Source: CATQHB01 sp965262595 (lineage in GTDB: Bacteria > Chloroflexota > Dehalococcoidia > Lucifugimonadales > UBA3495). From it: DNA of 64,000 bases. The stretch is from NCBI GenBank assembly GCA_965262595.1, contig OZ253548.1, forward strand, positions 558,001 through 622,000, in the 5' to 3' direction. The position numbers were made by a program, and so were the translations under genes. The notes below the pieces were generated by a model. The model ran no database searches. It had not been told where the DNA came from and worked only from the letters and a program-made list of their open reading frames with translations. Within the stretch, counting starts at the first letter, position 1; each line of letters opens with the position of its first letter. Positions 17,935 through 25,811 of the stretch are shown one piece after another.

Positions 17935-18510
17935 TTACCTGGTTAGCAGACTCTCAACGTACTTAGCCAGAATGTCCACCTCCAAGTTTACCCGGTGGCC
18001 CGCCGATTTCTCTCGTAGGTTGGTGTTCTGCAAGGTGTATGGTATCACAGACAGCGTGAAGGAAGTAGCCCCTTTGCTCACTACGGTGAGACTGATGCCG
18101 TCAACTGCGATAAACCCCTTCTCTACAATATAGGGCATAAAACGTTTGGGACTCCGGACCCGAAAAATTACGCAATCGCCTTCCGGCTTGATTGACATAA
18201 TCCGACCGCTGGCGTCCACATGTCCCTGCACGATGTGTCCGCCCAGGCGGTCACTGACCGCCAGAGGGCGCTCCAGATTAACGCCGTTGCCCGACTCCAG
18301 TTGCCCCAAAGCGGTACGGCGCAAAGTTTCCGGCGCCAGGTCCACCTTAAATTGCTGACGGTCAAACTCGACGACGGTCAGGCAGGTTCCGTTTACTGCC
18401 ATACTATCGCCCAGTTTTAATTGTTCTATAACCTGGCCGGCCCGGATGGTCAATCCGTAATCCTCCAGGACTGCGACGGTTCCGACTTCCTCAACGATGC
18501 CGGTAAACAT
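17935..18510 (-). CDS. ribE: Riboflavin synthase, alpha chain
   Basis: A 191-residue riboflavin synthase made of two tandem lumazine-binding beta-barrels (about 1-95 and 96-190). It dismutates two 6,7-dimethyl-8-ribityllumazines into riboflavin. The N-terminus MFTGIVEEVGTV and the repeats MAVNGTCLTVV and IAVDGISLTVV are diagnostic. It starts 12 bases after the ribD stop, so the genes form one unit. The partner lumazine synthase ribH is not in this window. Confidence 0.95.
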   Translation of the reverse strand: MFTGIVEEVGTVAVLEDYGLTIRAGQVIEQLKLGDSMAVNGTCLTVVEFDRQQFKVDLAPETLRRTALGQLESGNGVNLERPLAVSDRLGGHIVQGHVDASGRIMSIKPEGDCVIFRVRSPKRFMPYIVEKGFIAVDGISLTVVSKGATSFTLSVIPYTLQNTNLREKSAGHRVNLEVDILAKYVESLLTR

Positions 18511-18522
18511 ATTGTTGTCCCC

Positions 18523-19647
18523 TTACGGGCCACTTTTGGTTGGGTAACCGGAAATGAGCCAATCCGGTCCAATCTGTCGGATTTCAGTATGTTCTACGCG
18601 CCACGCTTCGGACATTAAGGCGGCCCCCCGGCCTTCAATGGGCGACGCTGCCCGGCTGCCGCCAATAATGACCGGCGCAATGAAAACATATACCTTATCC
18701 ACCAAGCCGGTGTCAAACAGGGTGCCCAGGGTAATGCCGCCGCCTTCCACCAGCAGGCTGACCACCCCCCGTTTTCCCAGCTCGGCCAACACCTGCCCGG
18801 TATCCACCATTCCCGCTGGGTCCGCTGTCCCAATAAATACTTCAGCCCCGGCGCTACGCAGGTTGACGACCTTGTCGGGAGCAGCCTGTTCCAAAGTGGC
18901 GATTAAGGTTTCCCCGGGTTCACCCAGCATCCGGGCGTCAACCGGAGTGCGGCAAGAACTGTCCAGCACCACCCGCAATGGCTGGACCGGGCGTGGCGAA
19001 CCGTCCGGGTTCCGAGTGGTCAGCTGCGGGTTGTCGGCCAGTAGGGTATTAATGCCGACCATGACGGCGTCGCTTTCCCGTCGTATCTCCTGCACTAACT
19101 CGCGGGCCAGGGGGCCGGTAACCCACTTGGAGTCGCCGGAATAAGTTGCGATTTTCCCGTCCAGACTCATGGCAAACTTGGCAGTCACGAAGGGCAATCC
19201 GGTTGTAATGTGCTTGGAAAATGCCTCATACAACTCCCGCACGCCTTCAGTTTCTTCGATCGCCACTGCGACGCCTGCGTCTTTGAGCGCGGCCAACCCG
19301 TTGCCGGCAACCCGAGGGTTGGGATCGCTGGCAGCCGCTACCACCTTCTTGATTCCCGCGGCAATTATGGCCTCGGTACACGGAGGCGTCCGGCCGAAAT
19401 GGCAACAGGGTTCCAAAGTAGTGTAAAGGGTGGCTCCGGCTGCTTTTGACCCGCACTGGTCAAGGGCGCAGATTTCGGCGTGTCGCTGCCCTGGCGGCAG
19501 GGTATGACCCTCACCGATTATTGCTCCGTCCTTTACCACCACGGCGCCTACCGCCGGATTGGGGCTAGTCGTACCTACGGCCTGCTTGGCCAGCGAGAAC
19601 GCCCGCAGCATTGGGGCCAACGGAGTCATTTGAGGTAATGCTGTCAT
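18523..19647 (-). CDS. ribD: Bifunctional diaminohydroxyphosphoribosylaminopyrimidine deaminase / reductase
   Basis: A 374-residue RibD. The N-terminal deaminase has zinc motif HAE followed by PCCHFGRTPPC, and the C-terminal reductase binds NADPH (GVNTLLADNPQLTTR, LLVEGGGITLGTLFD). It converts the GTP cyclohydrolase II product to the ribitylaminopyrimidine phosphate. The open frame extends back to 19791 but would then overlap the end of dcd, so I place the start at ATG 19647, close to the family's usual N-terminus; an ATG at 19629 is also possible. No clear Shine-Dalgarno is visible before either. Confidence 0.93.
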   Translation of the reverse strand: MTALPQMTPLAPMLRAFSLAKQAVGTTSPNPAVGAVVVKDGAIIGEGHTLPPGQRHAEICALDQCGSKAAGATLYTTLEPCCHFGRTPPCTEAIIAAGIKKVVAAASDPNPRVAGNGLAALKDAGVAVAIEETEGVRELYEAFSKHITTGLPFVTAKFAMSLDGKIATYSGDSKWVTGPLARELVQEIRRESDAVMVGINTLLADNPQLTTRNPDGSPRPVQPLRVVLDSSCRTPVDARMLGEPGETLIATLEQAAPDKVVNLRSAGAEVFIGTADPAGMVDTGQVLAELGKRGVVSLLVEGGGITLGTLFDTGLVDKVYVFIAPVIIGGSRAASPIEGRGAALMSEAWRVEHTEIRQIGPDWLISGYPTKSGP

Positions 19648-19699
19648 TGGAAGCAGTCCGGGGGCAAATCGATTAAGACAAGGTAACCGGTTGGGTTCT

Positions 19700-20275
19700 T
19701 TATTTACTATGGGATTGAAAGTCCCGATGGAAGCGGCTGGCCGTTGGTTCGGTCTGGCCCTGGTACTTGCTGCCCAAAGACTCTGAGCCATAGAGCCGGT
19801 CCGCCGGAGTAGTCAGTTGCAGAAAGGAAATTTGGCCGATTTTCATCCCATAGTAAAGGGTAATGGGCAATCGGGCCAAATTGCTCAATTCCAGGGTGAG
19901 GTTGCCCTTCCAGCCCGGGTCAACGAATCCGGCGGTGGAATGGATTACCAGTCCGATTCTGCCCAGGGAACTCTTGCCTTCCAGCCGGGCCACCAGGTCT
20001 TCGGGCAACTCAATATGCTCCATTGTACTGCCCAGTACGAAATCGCCGGGATGCAGGATAAAGGGTTCGTTGGCCGGTATTTCCACAATTTGGCTCAGCT
20101 TTTCCATGCTTTCCCTGACGTCAATGAAGGGTTTCTGGTAGTTGCTGAAGACGAGAATCTTGCGGTCGAGATGCAAGTCCACGCTGGCGGGCTGAATATC
20201 GTCCTGCTTCAGAGGTCGGATAACAATCCTACCTTCTTCCAAGGCCTCTTTGATGGACCGATCACTCAGTACCAT
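19700..20275 (-). CDS. dcd: dCTP deaminase
   Basis: A 191-residue trimeric deaminase of the dUTPase superfamily. It makes dUTP, or dUMP directly in bifunctional members. The family motifs are DIQPASVDLHLD near the N-terminus, VARLEGKSSLGRIGL, HSTAGFVDPGWKGNLTLELSN, and the C-terminal GSKYQGQTEPTASR. The ATG at 20275 fits the family start MVLSDRSIKEAL; the open frame runs back to 20404, but the extra residues are unlike the family. It is first of the group with ribD-ribE-ribBA; both enzyme types handle pyrimidine deamination, but the linkage may only be positional. Confidence 0.93.
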   Translation of the reverse strand: MVLSDRSIKEALEEGRIVIRPLKQDDIQPASVDLHLDRKILVFSNYQKPFIDVRESMEKLSQIVEIPANEPFILHPGDFVLGSTMEHIELPEDLVARLEGKSSLGRIGLVIHSTAGFVDPGWKGNLTLELSNLARLPITLYYGMKIGQISFLQLTTPADRLYGSESLGSKYQGQTEPTASRFHRDFQSHSK

Positions 20276-20451
20276 TTCGTTTCGACCACCTTGCAGCGCA
20301 ATGTCCGCAACCGCCCCAAGAGCGCTTTGAGGGTTGATTCCGTTACCTCCGGTTAAGTCCGGATGCACCGTGATTCTATATGTATGGGCACCGGCCTGCA
20401 ACATCCGGCTATAGAGCAGCTACAACCTGCGGTGGAGCTGGTTTCAATAGA

Positions 20452-20482
20452 AGTAAAAGGCAGGCCCCCCAAGGAGCCTGCC
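20452..20482 (-). terminator. Rho-independent terminator after the SIMPL lipoprotein gene
   Basis: Stem GGCAGGC / GCCTGCC (20459-20465 and 20476-20482). Read on the minus strand it is followed by TTTTACTT. It is placed about 80 bases after the stop of the SIMPL-domain lipoprotein and before dcd, so it separates the two minus-strand units. Confidence 0.65.
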
Positions 20483-20564
20483 CTGTGTCTTCATCCGACG
20501 GGAAGATTGTCCAGGAACGAGCTTCCCGTCAATAGCCCCAGAAGTTTACAGTTCGGTTAAGGCT

Positions 20565-21626
20565 TTAGTTGCTGCTAGTTGCGGCGCCGATGGAAAAAGT
20601 GCCTTTGACGCTCACCGTCACCGCGACCTCGCCACCAGAAATAGGTGTCGATGCGGCACCTTGAGCAGATGCTGGCTGCGCTAGCAGGGCGAATTCGGCG
20701 TTAAACTCTCTTGGAGTAGCGCGGCTTACCTCGGCCATGTAAACCAGGTCTCCCAGGGTCACCTGGCTAAGCTCGGCAAGTTGAGATGCCCGGTCGTTCA
20801 GGTCGGCGACCGCGGCGGCCCGCGCCTGGACCTGAAGCTGGCTCGTGTCCTCCAGGCCGAAAGTTATCCCGTTGAACCGAATTGAATCTCCCCCGGCATC
20901 GACCGTGCCGTCAATAACGTCGTCCACCGAGTCCAGGTCGCGCACCAGGGCGGTAACGTGGTTGTTGACCTCATAGCCGGTTATCACTGACTGGTATTCC
21001 TGGTAACAGTCTTGCGTGGCCGGCAGGATAGAATCGGCTTCGGTCCCTGAGGAATCGCTGCCGGCTTCAGTGCAGCGGGTAACTTCCCGTCCGGTGTAAC
21101 GGGGGTTTATGTTGAAGCGGCCGGTTTGAATATCCTTTTCCTCGACGCCGGCGGCTCTCAGCGCAGCTAGCACGTCGGTCATGGCCGAGGCTGCTTCTTG
21201 GCGAGCTTCCCTTACCGTGCTGGCAAAGGCTTCCACCCCCAGATTCAGAGTAGCCAGGTCGGGGGCAGCGCTGGACCTTCCCAGGCCGGAGGTAGTGATA
21301 CCGGCTTGGGCATTGGCGGAGGTTACCTGAGCCGCCTGGTTGCGGTTGGTAGCATTTGCGTCAGTAACCACCGTTTCGTTAGCGGGAAGTTCAACCGTTT
21401 CCTGCGCCTTTTCCGGTTCTACAATTGCGGCTAAGGGCGCTCCGGTAGTTTGATCGGCAACCGGTGCGGCGGGCTGCTGCGCTGCCGACGATTCTTGCTG
21501 TACCAGCCCCGGATCCGACGCGGTGGCGCTCAGCGGAACTTGGGTGGAACAAGCTATCAGCATCAGCCCCGCAAGACTGACCCCAACCAGGGCCAGTAAT
21601 CCTCTTCCATACTTGGGTATCCTCAT
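20565..21626 (-). CDS. SIMPL (DUF541) domain lipoprotein
   Basis: A 353-residue exported lipoprotein. The signal peptide ends in the lipobox LIAC, with Cys26 the likely lipidated residue. A low-complexity Ala/Gln/Thr-rich linker (about 27-125) leads into a SIMPL/DUF541 domain (about 130-350), recognised by the start VSGLGRSSAAPDLATLNLGVEA-like segment and REARQEAASAMTDVLAALRAAGVEEKDIQT. SIMPL proteins include periplasmic oxidative-stress proteins such as YggE; the biochemical role is unclear. GGAGG lies seven bases before the ATG at 21626. It follows the ECF sigma / anti-sigma pair on the same strand and could be a target of that sigma factor. Confidence 0.85.
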   Translation of the reverse strand: MRIPKYGRGLLALVGVSLAGLMLIACSTQVPLSATASDPGLVQQESSAAQQPAAPVADQTTGAPLAAIVEPEKAQETVELPANETVVTDANATNRNQAAQVTSANAQAGITTSGLGRSSAAPDLATLNLGVEAFASTVREARQEAASAMTDVLAALRAAGVEEKDIQTGRFNINPRYTGREVTRCTEAGSDSSGTEADSILPATQDCYQEYQSVITGYEVNNHVTALVRDLDSVDDVIDGTVDAGGDSIRFNGITFGLEDTSQLQVQARAAAVADLNDRASQLAELSQVTLGDLVYMAEVSRATPREFNAEFALLAQPASAQGAASTPISGGEVAVTVSVKGTFSIGAATSSN

Positions 21627-21709
21627 ATTTTTCCTCCAGAGTTTGTTTGTAAAGTTAAAGTAAGACTTACTGGAAATTAAGACGCGCTGGCTCACTAAAA
21701 AGTTCCCGC

Positions 21710-23143
21710 TTATACCTCCTTAGTCCGGCGGTTACGGCTCCTATTAAGGGTGAATACCAGGATAAACGCCGTTAGCAGTGCCGCTGCCAGCCCTCCAAGG
21801 ACCCACGGTACTCCGTTGCCGTCCCCGGTTGGCTGATTGAGCTTTCGCAGTGTTCCAGGCCCTGCCGGATCAGGAGTCCCCGTCGCACCTTCGGGCCCCG
21901 CCGGACCTTCAGACCCTGCCGAACCTTGAGGCCCCACCGGACCTCGAGGCCCCGTCGGTCCAAGGAGTTTAGAGCTTGGTCCGCCGGTTCCTTCGGCATC
22001 TTCGACAGCGGAGGGGCCGAGGGGCGATTCGCTTGGACTAGCGGTTTCCTGGCGAAGGTCCGGCGTGGCTTGCTCTACTGCCGGTTCAGCCGGCGTGCTA
22101 CGGGAAGGCAACGCCGGGGTAGCGCTTCTCCCGTCCTGCCCATCGGTTCCATTAAATCTGTCGGCTTCGCCAGTTTCTCCAGGCACGGCCGTTCCCCCGA
22201 TGGAAGCGCCAGTTACGGCTCCCGCCACGTCCGAATCTCGAGGCGCCGGTGTTCGATGGGTGGTTGCGGCCGGTGGCGGTCCCGGACTGACCACACTTTC
22301 CGCTGTCGGTTCAGCGGCCATCGCTATCACCGGGCTGGGATCGGGAGTTGGTACGGCAGTCATAGTCGGCGCTTCCGCCGGACGAGTTGGCGGTGGGGGA
22401 ATCGACATTCCTCCACCGGAGGCAATCGCAGCAGGGGCAGGAACAGGCGTTGCGTCCGGCGCAGAACCCCTCTGCGCCGAAGCTTCCGGTGGAACGCTTT
22501 CCCCGGGAACGGCGTTCCTTGCCGGCGGCTCTGCAGCTTGAGTTGAGGCTGGAGGCGGTGCGCCCGCCGCATTGGGCAAGGAAGTAGGGGATCGCAATAC
22601 TTCCTTTTCGATTGCAACTTCCTTGGCGATTTCCTGCTCTACTGCCGGCACCGGCGCCGATGCTGGCTGCGCTTGAGGTTCAATTGTTGGAGCGGCTGGC
22701 GGGGACGACGCGGCGGCTGGCGCGGCGGCCTCTTGGACCATCGCCATTTCGGGCGAACCTCCGGAGCCGCCGGGCCAGGTTAACGATGGCAATCCGCCGG
22801 TGTCGGTCAGCGCATAAAGTAATATGGCTAGCCCGGCCAGGGCAGCCGCTCCGGCATAGGCCCAGGCGGGAACCCGTTTTGGGAATAGACTGGGACGGTC
22901 AAAGGCGGTGAATGGCTGGGTAACCGGCGGGGCCGACAGCGTAAAGCTACGAGAAGGCGCAAACTCGGGCAGCGTTCGCAGCAGGGATACGGTAGCCCTT
23001 AGCCCCTCCAGTTCTCCCTGGCAAAGGGCGCACTCCGCCGCCGCCCGCTCGGCCTTTCCCTGCTCGCGGCCCGTTAGCCGTCCGTCCAGGTATTCGGAGA
23101 GGGTCTCGGGTTTCAAGTGTTGATGCTTACCGAAAATCCACAT
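21710..23143 (-). CDS. Membrane anti-sigma-like protein with proline-rich and collagen-like extracellular region
   Basis: A 477-residue protein that starts three bases after the ECF sigma gene. Residues 1-60 resemble a zf-HC2 anti-sigma domain (Cys38 and Cys41 in ECALCQGEL), but the usual histidine four residues before the first cysteine is alanine. A transmembrane helix lies at about 93-112. A Pro/Ala-rich region of some 280 residues follows, then ten Gly-X-Y triplets (395-424, GPTGPRGPVGPQG) like collagen, a second helix at 445-467 and a basic tail. If both helices span the membrane, a 330-residue loop is exposed outside. It probably tethers the sigma factor until an envelope signal arrives. 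Sensor role inferred. Confidence 0.75.
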   Translation of the reverse strand: MWIFGKHQHLKPETLSEYLDGRLTGREQGKAERAAAECALCQGELEGLRATVSLLRTLPEFAPSRSFTLSAPPVTQPFTAFDRPSLFPKRVPAWAYAGAAALAGLAILLYALTDTGGLPSLTWPGGSGGSPEMAMVQEAAAPAAASSPPAAPTIEPQAQPASAPVPAVEQEIAKEVAIEKEVLRSPTSLPNAAGAPPPASTQAAEPPARNAVPGESVPPEASAQRGSAPDATPVPAPAAIASGGGMSIPPPPTRPAEAPTMTAVPTPDPSPVIAMAAEPTAESVVSPGPPPAATTHRTPAPRDSDVAGAVTGASIGGTAVPGETGEADRFNGTDGQDGRSATPALPSRSTPAEPAVEQATPDLRQETASPSESPLGPSAVEDAEGTGGPSSKLLGPTGPRGPVGPQGSAGSEGPAGPEGATGTPDPAGPGTLRKLNQPTGDGNGVPWVLGGLAAALLTAFILVFTLNRSRNRRTKEV

Positions 23144-23146
23144 ACG

Positions 23147-23833
23147 CTAACCCTCTTGACGAAAACGGGAGGGTAGAAGTTCCCCAGCAGCGCGGAGGTA
23201 GTCCCTAAGTTCGCTGCGGCCCCGGCTGATTCGGGACTTCACCGTACCCAGGGAGCAGTTTAAGGTGGATGCCGCTTCTTCATAGCTGAACCCTTGCACG
23301 TCCACCAGCAAGATTGCCAACCGACGCTCCTCGGGCAGGGTTAATAGGCCGGACTCAATGGTTCGGCGCAGCTCTGACCGCTCGGCGTGTTCTTCCGGTG
23401 TCTCTGCGCCGGACGGCAAATTGGCCGCAGTGAGAGTGGGGTCGTCGGGGTCGGACGTTAGGGGGTTCAGGGGCAATGCAGGACGAGCGCGGCGAGACCG
23501 GAGCATATCCCGGCAGGTGTTGGCGACGATGCGCATCAACCAGGCGCGGAGGTTGTCGCCGCGGAACTGATGGAATGACCGGTACCCGGATACGAAACTC
23601 TCCTGCACCGCGTCCTCGGCCAGGGACCAGTCATCAAGCATTCGGCGGGCCAGATTGTAGGCCAAGGATTGGAACTCAGTGATGATGCAATTGAAACAGT
23701 AGGTGCCGCCAGCCCGGTCCTGTATTGCCAAAGTAGGGTGGTCGGCGCAACAAAGGCTAGCGTTGACGGCTGCCGATGACTGCGGGACGCCGGCCTGGTC
23801 GCTAGCCTGGTCGCTTTGATCCGGCCGCCTCAC
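23147..23833 (-). CDS. ECF RNA polymerase sigma factor with N-terminal Cys/His-rich extension
   Basis: A 228-residue sigma70-family ECF factor. Region 2 is at about 52-120 (AYNLARRMLDDWSLAEDAVQES, WLMRIVANTCRDMLR) and region 4 at about 155-215 (LPEERRLAILLVDVQGFSYEEAA, the helix-turn-helix, then LGTVKSRISRGRSELR). Before region 2 is an extension with Cys28, Cys29, His32, Cys46 and Cys49, which looks like a metal-binding knuckle not usual in ECF factors. The frame starts at GTG 23833 with no clear Shine-Dalgarno, so the true start could be further in, but still before the cysteines. It is coupled to the anti-sigma gene. Confidence 0.88.
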   Translation of the reverse strand: MRRPDQSDQASDQAGVPQSSAAVNASLCCADHPTLAIQDRAGGTYCFNCIITEFQSLAYNLARRMLDDWSLAEDAVQESFVSGYRSFHQFRGDNLRAWLMRIVANTCRDMLRSRRARPALPLNPLTSDPDDPTLTAANLPSGAETPEEHAERSELRRTIESGLLTLPEERRLAILLVDVQGFSYEEAASTLNCSLGTVKSRISRGRSELRDYLRAAGELLPSRFRQEG

Positions 23834-23872
23834 TGCGCCCGGCTACTATCGGTCAACCGGACCCGGAATGGG

Positions 23873-25102
23873 TCACCCCTGGAAGGATACCCTTCCATCC
23901 AGCAGTCCTCGAGCCATAACGAATTTGTGGATTTCCGACGTGCCGCCGCCAATTCGAGCATGGCGCAGCAGGTGATACCAATGGGGAATCGGCATGTCCA
24001 GAGTCTCTCCCATGCCGCCAAAAATCTGCATAATCTTGTCGATGCTGCGCCAACCCCATTCCCCGGCGCAATACTTAACCATTGAAGCCTCCACCCGCAC
24101 GTCCTCCCCCTGATCGGCCCGGGCCGCCGTTTCCCTGGTAACCGCTCGCAGGCTCATGATGTCGATGTAAACGTCGGTCAGCATCCATTGAATTGCTTGC
24201 CGGTCACTGATGGGGCGTCCATAGGTAACCCTTTGCTTGGACCAATCTATCGCCATTTCCAGGGCACGGCTCAGGATACCCAACGCCATCGAACCCCGCA
24301 GCAATCGGTCGTGGTGAACCAGCCATTGTTGCCCCAGGGTGAATCCCAAACCTACTTCCCCCAGCACCTGAGTCTGAGGCACCCGAACCTCATCCAAGTG
24401 GATCATGTACTGCTGGGAGCGGGTTGGCACTATCCAGACCCGGATCGGATCAAAACTCATGCCGGGAGTGGGGTTGTCGATGATAAACATGGTGATACCG
24501 CCCCGCTGCCGCTTTTCCGGGTCGGTAACCGCTTGAACCAGCAGGAAGTCGGCAGTGGCGGCCCCGGAAATAAACATCTTGGTGCCGCTGATTACCCAAT
24601 CGTCGCCATCCCGCACCGCCCGGGTCTGCATCATTCCGCCGGGGTCGGAACCGGCCTGGGGTTCAGTCTGTCCAAAAGCGTAGTTAAGGTCTCCCTGAAT
24701 CGCCGGATATAGATACCTTTGCTCCTGTTCCGGGGTGCAGGAACCAATCATCATCATTGGCACCGGAGATGTGGGAATCTGGACAATGCTCTTGTGTATC
24801 TCCTCGTCCATGACCACGTGGCCCAAAGCTCCCATACCGCCGCCGCCGTACTCCTCGGGAACGAAGGAGGTGAAGATGCCGGTCTCTTTGGAAACGTTGG
24901 TCAGCCGACCCCATTTTTCGGGAGAAAGAGTGCCGACCACGCCCATCACCGTTTCGGCGATACCTTTGGGGCCGCCGTCATCCACCCCTTCCTGCGGGGG
25001 ATTAGCCAGGTATTCCGCTTCCAGTGGCAAGCACTCGTCCCGCACTATCTGACGGATCATATTTTTCAGGCCGTCAATTTCCGGAGGAAGTCCAGGCTGC
25101 AT
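23873..25102 (-). CDS. Acyl-CoA dehydrogenase family flavoprotein
   Basis: A 409-residue acyl-CoA dehydrogenase. FAD-binding segments AFGQTEPQAGSDPGGM and WVISGTKMFISGA mark the middle domain, and the C-terminal helical bundle carries QIFGGMGETLDMPI and RIGGGTSEIHKFVMAR. At the position of the catalytic glutamate of medium-chain enzymes (the residue before GTS) this protein has glycine. The alternative base position used by isovaleryl- and long-chain enzymes appears as Asp in VHHDRLLRG. Oxidation may still occur with a shifted or weaker base. It ends about 40 bases before the sigma gene. Substrate unknown. Confidence 0.9.
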   Translation of the reverse strand: MQPGLPPEIDGLKNMIRQIVRDECLPLEAEYLANPPQEGVDDGGPKGIAETVMGVVGTLSPEKWGRLTNVSKETGIFTSFVPEEYGGGGMGALGHVVMDEEIHKSIVQIPTSPVPMMMIGSCTPEQEQRYLYPAIQGDLNYAFGQTEPQAGSDPGGMMQTRAVRDGDDWVISGTKMFISGAATADFLLVQAVTDPEKRQRGGITMFIIDNPTPGMSFDPIRVWIVPTRSQQYMIHLDEVRVPQTQVLGEVGLGFTLGQQWLVHHDRLLRGSMALGILSRALEMAIDWSKQRVTYGRPISDRQAIQWMLTDVYIDIMSLRAVTRETAARADQGEDVRVEASMVKYCAGEWGWRSIDKIMQIFGGMGETLDMPIPHWYHLLRHARIGGGTSEIHKFVMARGLLDGRVSFQG

Positions 25103-25265
25103 TCATCTACTCCCAAACAAGGTTAAAAGTTGATCGAAACGTTAGAAGTCAGAGGTAGTTGGTGAAGGTTACGAAGATTTGCCAAATGATTACGGTGAGG
25201 CAGCCGTTCATCCCGGAGTACCGGGTTGGCGCGGACGCCGGCAAGGACAGATAAATTGGCCCGGT

Positions 25266-25493
25266 TCAGTGAAAGGGACACACAAAGGTGAAGGTACTGT
25301 ATATACCGTTTTCATCTTGAGTGTCAGCTTCGTTCGAGGCTGCCGTGTATTGGGCGAAAGCCGGTCCAAGCCGATCACTGCCCGTTTCGTTGGTGGCGAC
25401 GCTAACCGCCTGAGTAACCGCCCCCACCCCGGTAACCACGATGGCTACGATTAGAACCAGGAACACCAGAATCCCAATAACTTTGGCTCTCAT
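25266..25493 (-). CDS. Small single-helix membrane or secreted protein
   Basis: A 75-residue protein: a short basic N-terminus (MRAKVIG), one hydrophobic helix of about 20 residues (ILVFLVLIVAIVVTGVGAV), then a polar tail of some 45 residues ending TFVCPFH with one cysteine. GAGG lies six bases before the ATG at 25493, which is why I prefer it over the TTG two codons upstream. It may be an anchored or cleaved envelope peptide. A helical start of this kind also occurs in pilin-like proteins, but no prepilin cleavage motif is seen. Function unknown. Confidence 0.55.
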   Translation of the reverse strand: MRAKVIGILVFLVLIVAIVVTGVGAVTQAVSVATNETGSDRLGPAFAQYTAASNEADTQDENGIYSTFTFVCPFH

Positions 25494-25811
25494 ATTCAAC
25501 CTCGTAATTGGAGACTCCCGTTATACAAAGGGCCTTTGGCTTCCCAAAAGTATCTCCACAACATTTTAAACCCATAAAGCCGGAAATGCCACACTGCAAC
25601 CCGCGTATAACTCCTGGTGTCTTACCCGTGCCCGGTTCTCAACTTCCTCCAATGGGCACCGGCAATGGGCACCGGCTTTCGTGATAAAATGCGAGTGGTT
25701 TGAACCAGACTCCAGCAATGCCTTTGGCTCAGCCTGAAACAACTTTTTGGCATCAATAGTGGGTAACGGGAGTCGGTAACGGTCAGTTCCCTAAGAAGGA
25801 AGTTTTCACTG
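25494..25811. other. Divergent intergenic region upstream of selA
   Basis: No gene is recognisable. A 13-base direct duplication (CAATGGGCACCGG, about 25650-25676) occurs in tandem. TAAAAT at 25685-25690 could be a -10 box but lacks a clear -35. AAGGAAG precedes the selA ATG by nine bases. Confidence 0.35.
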
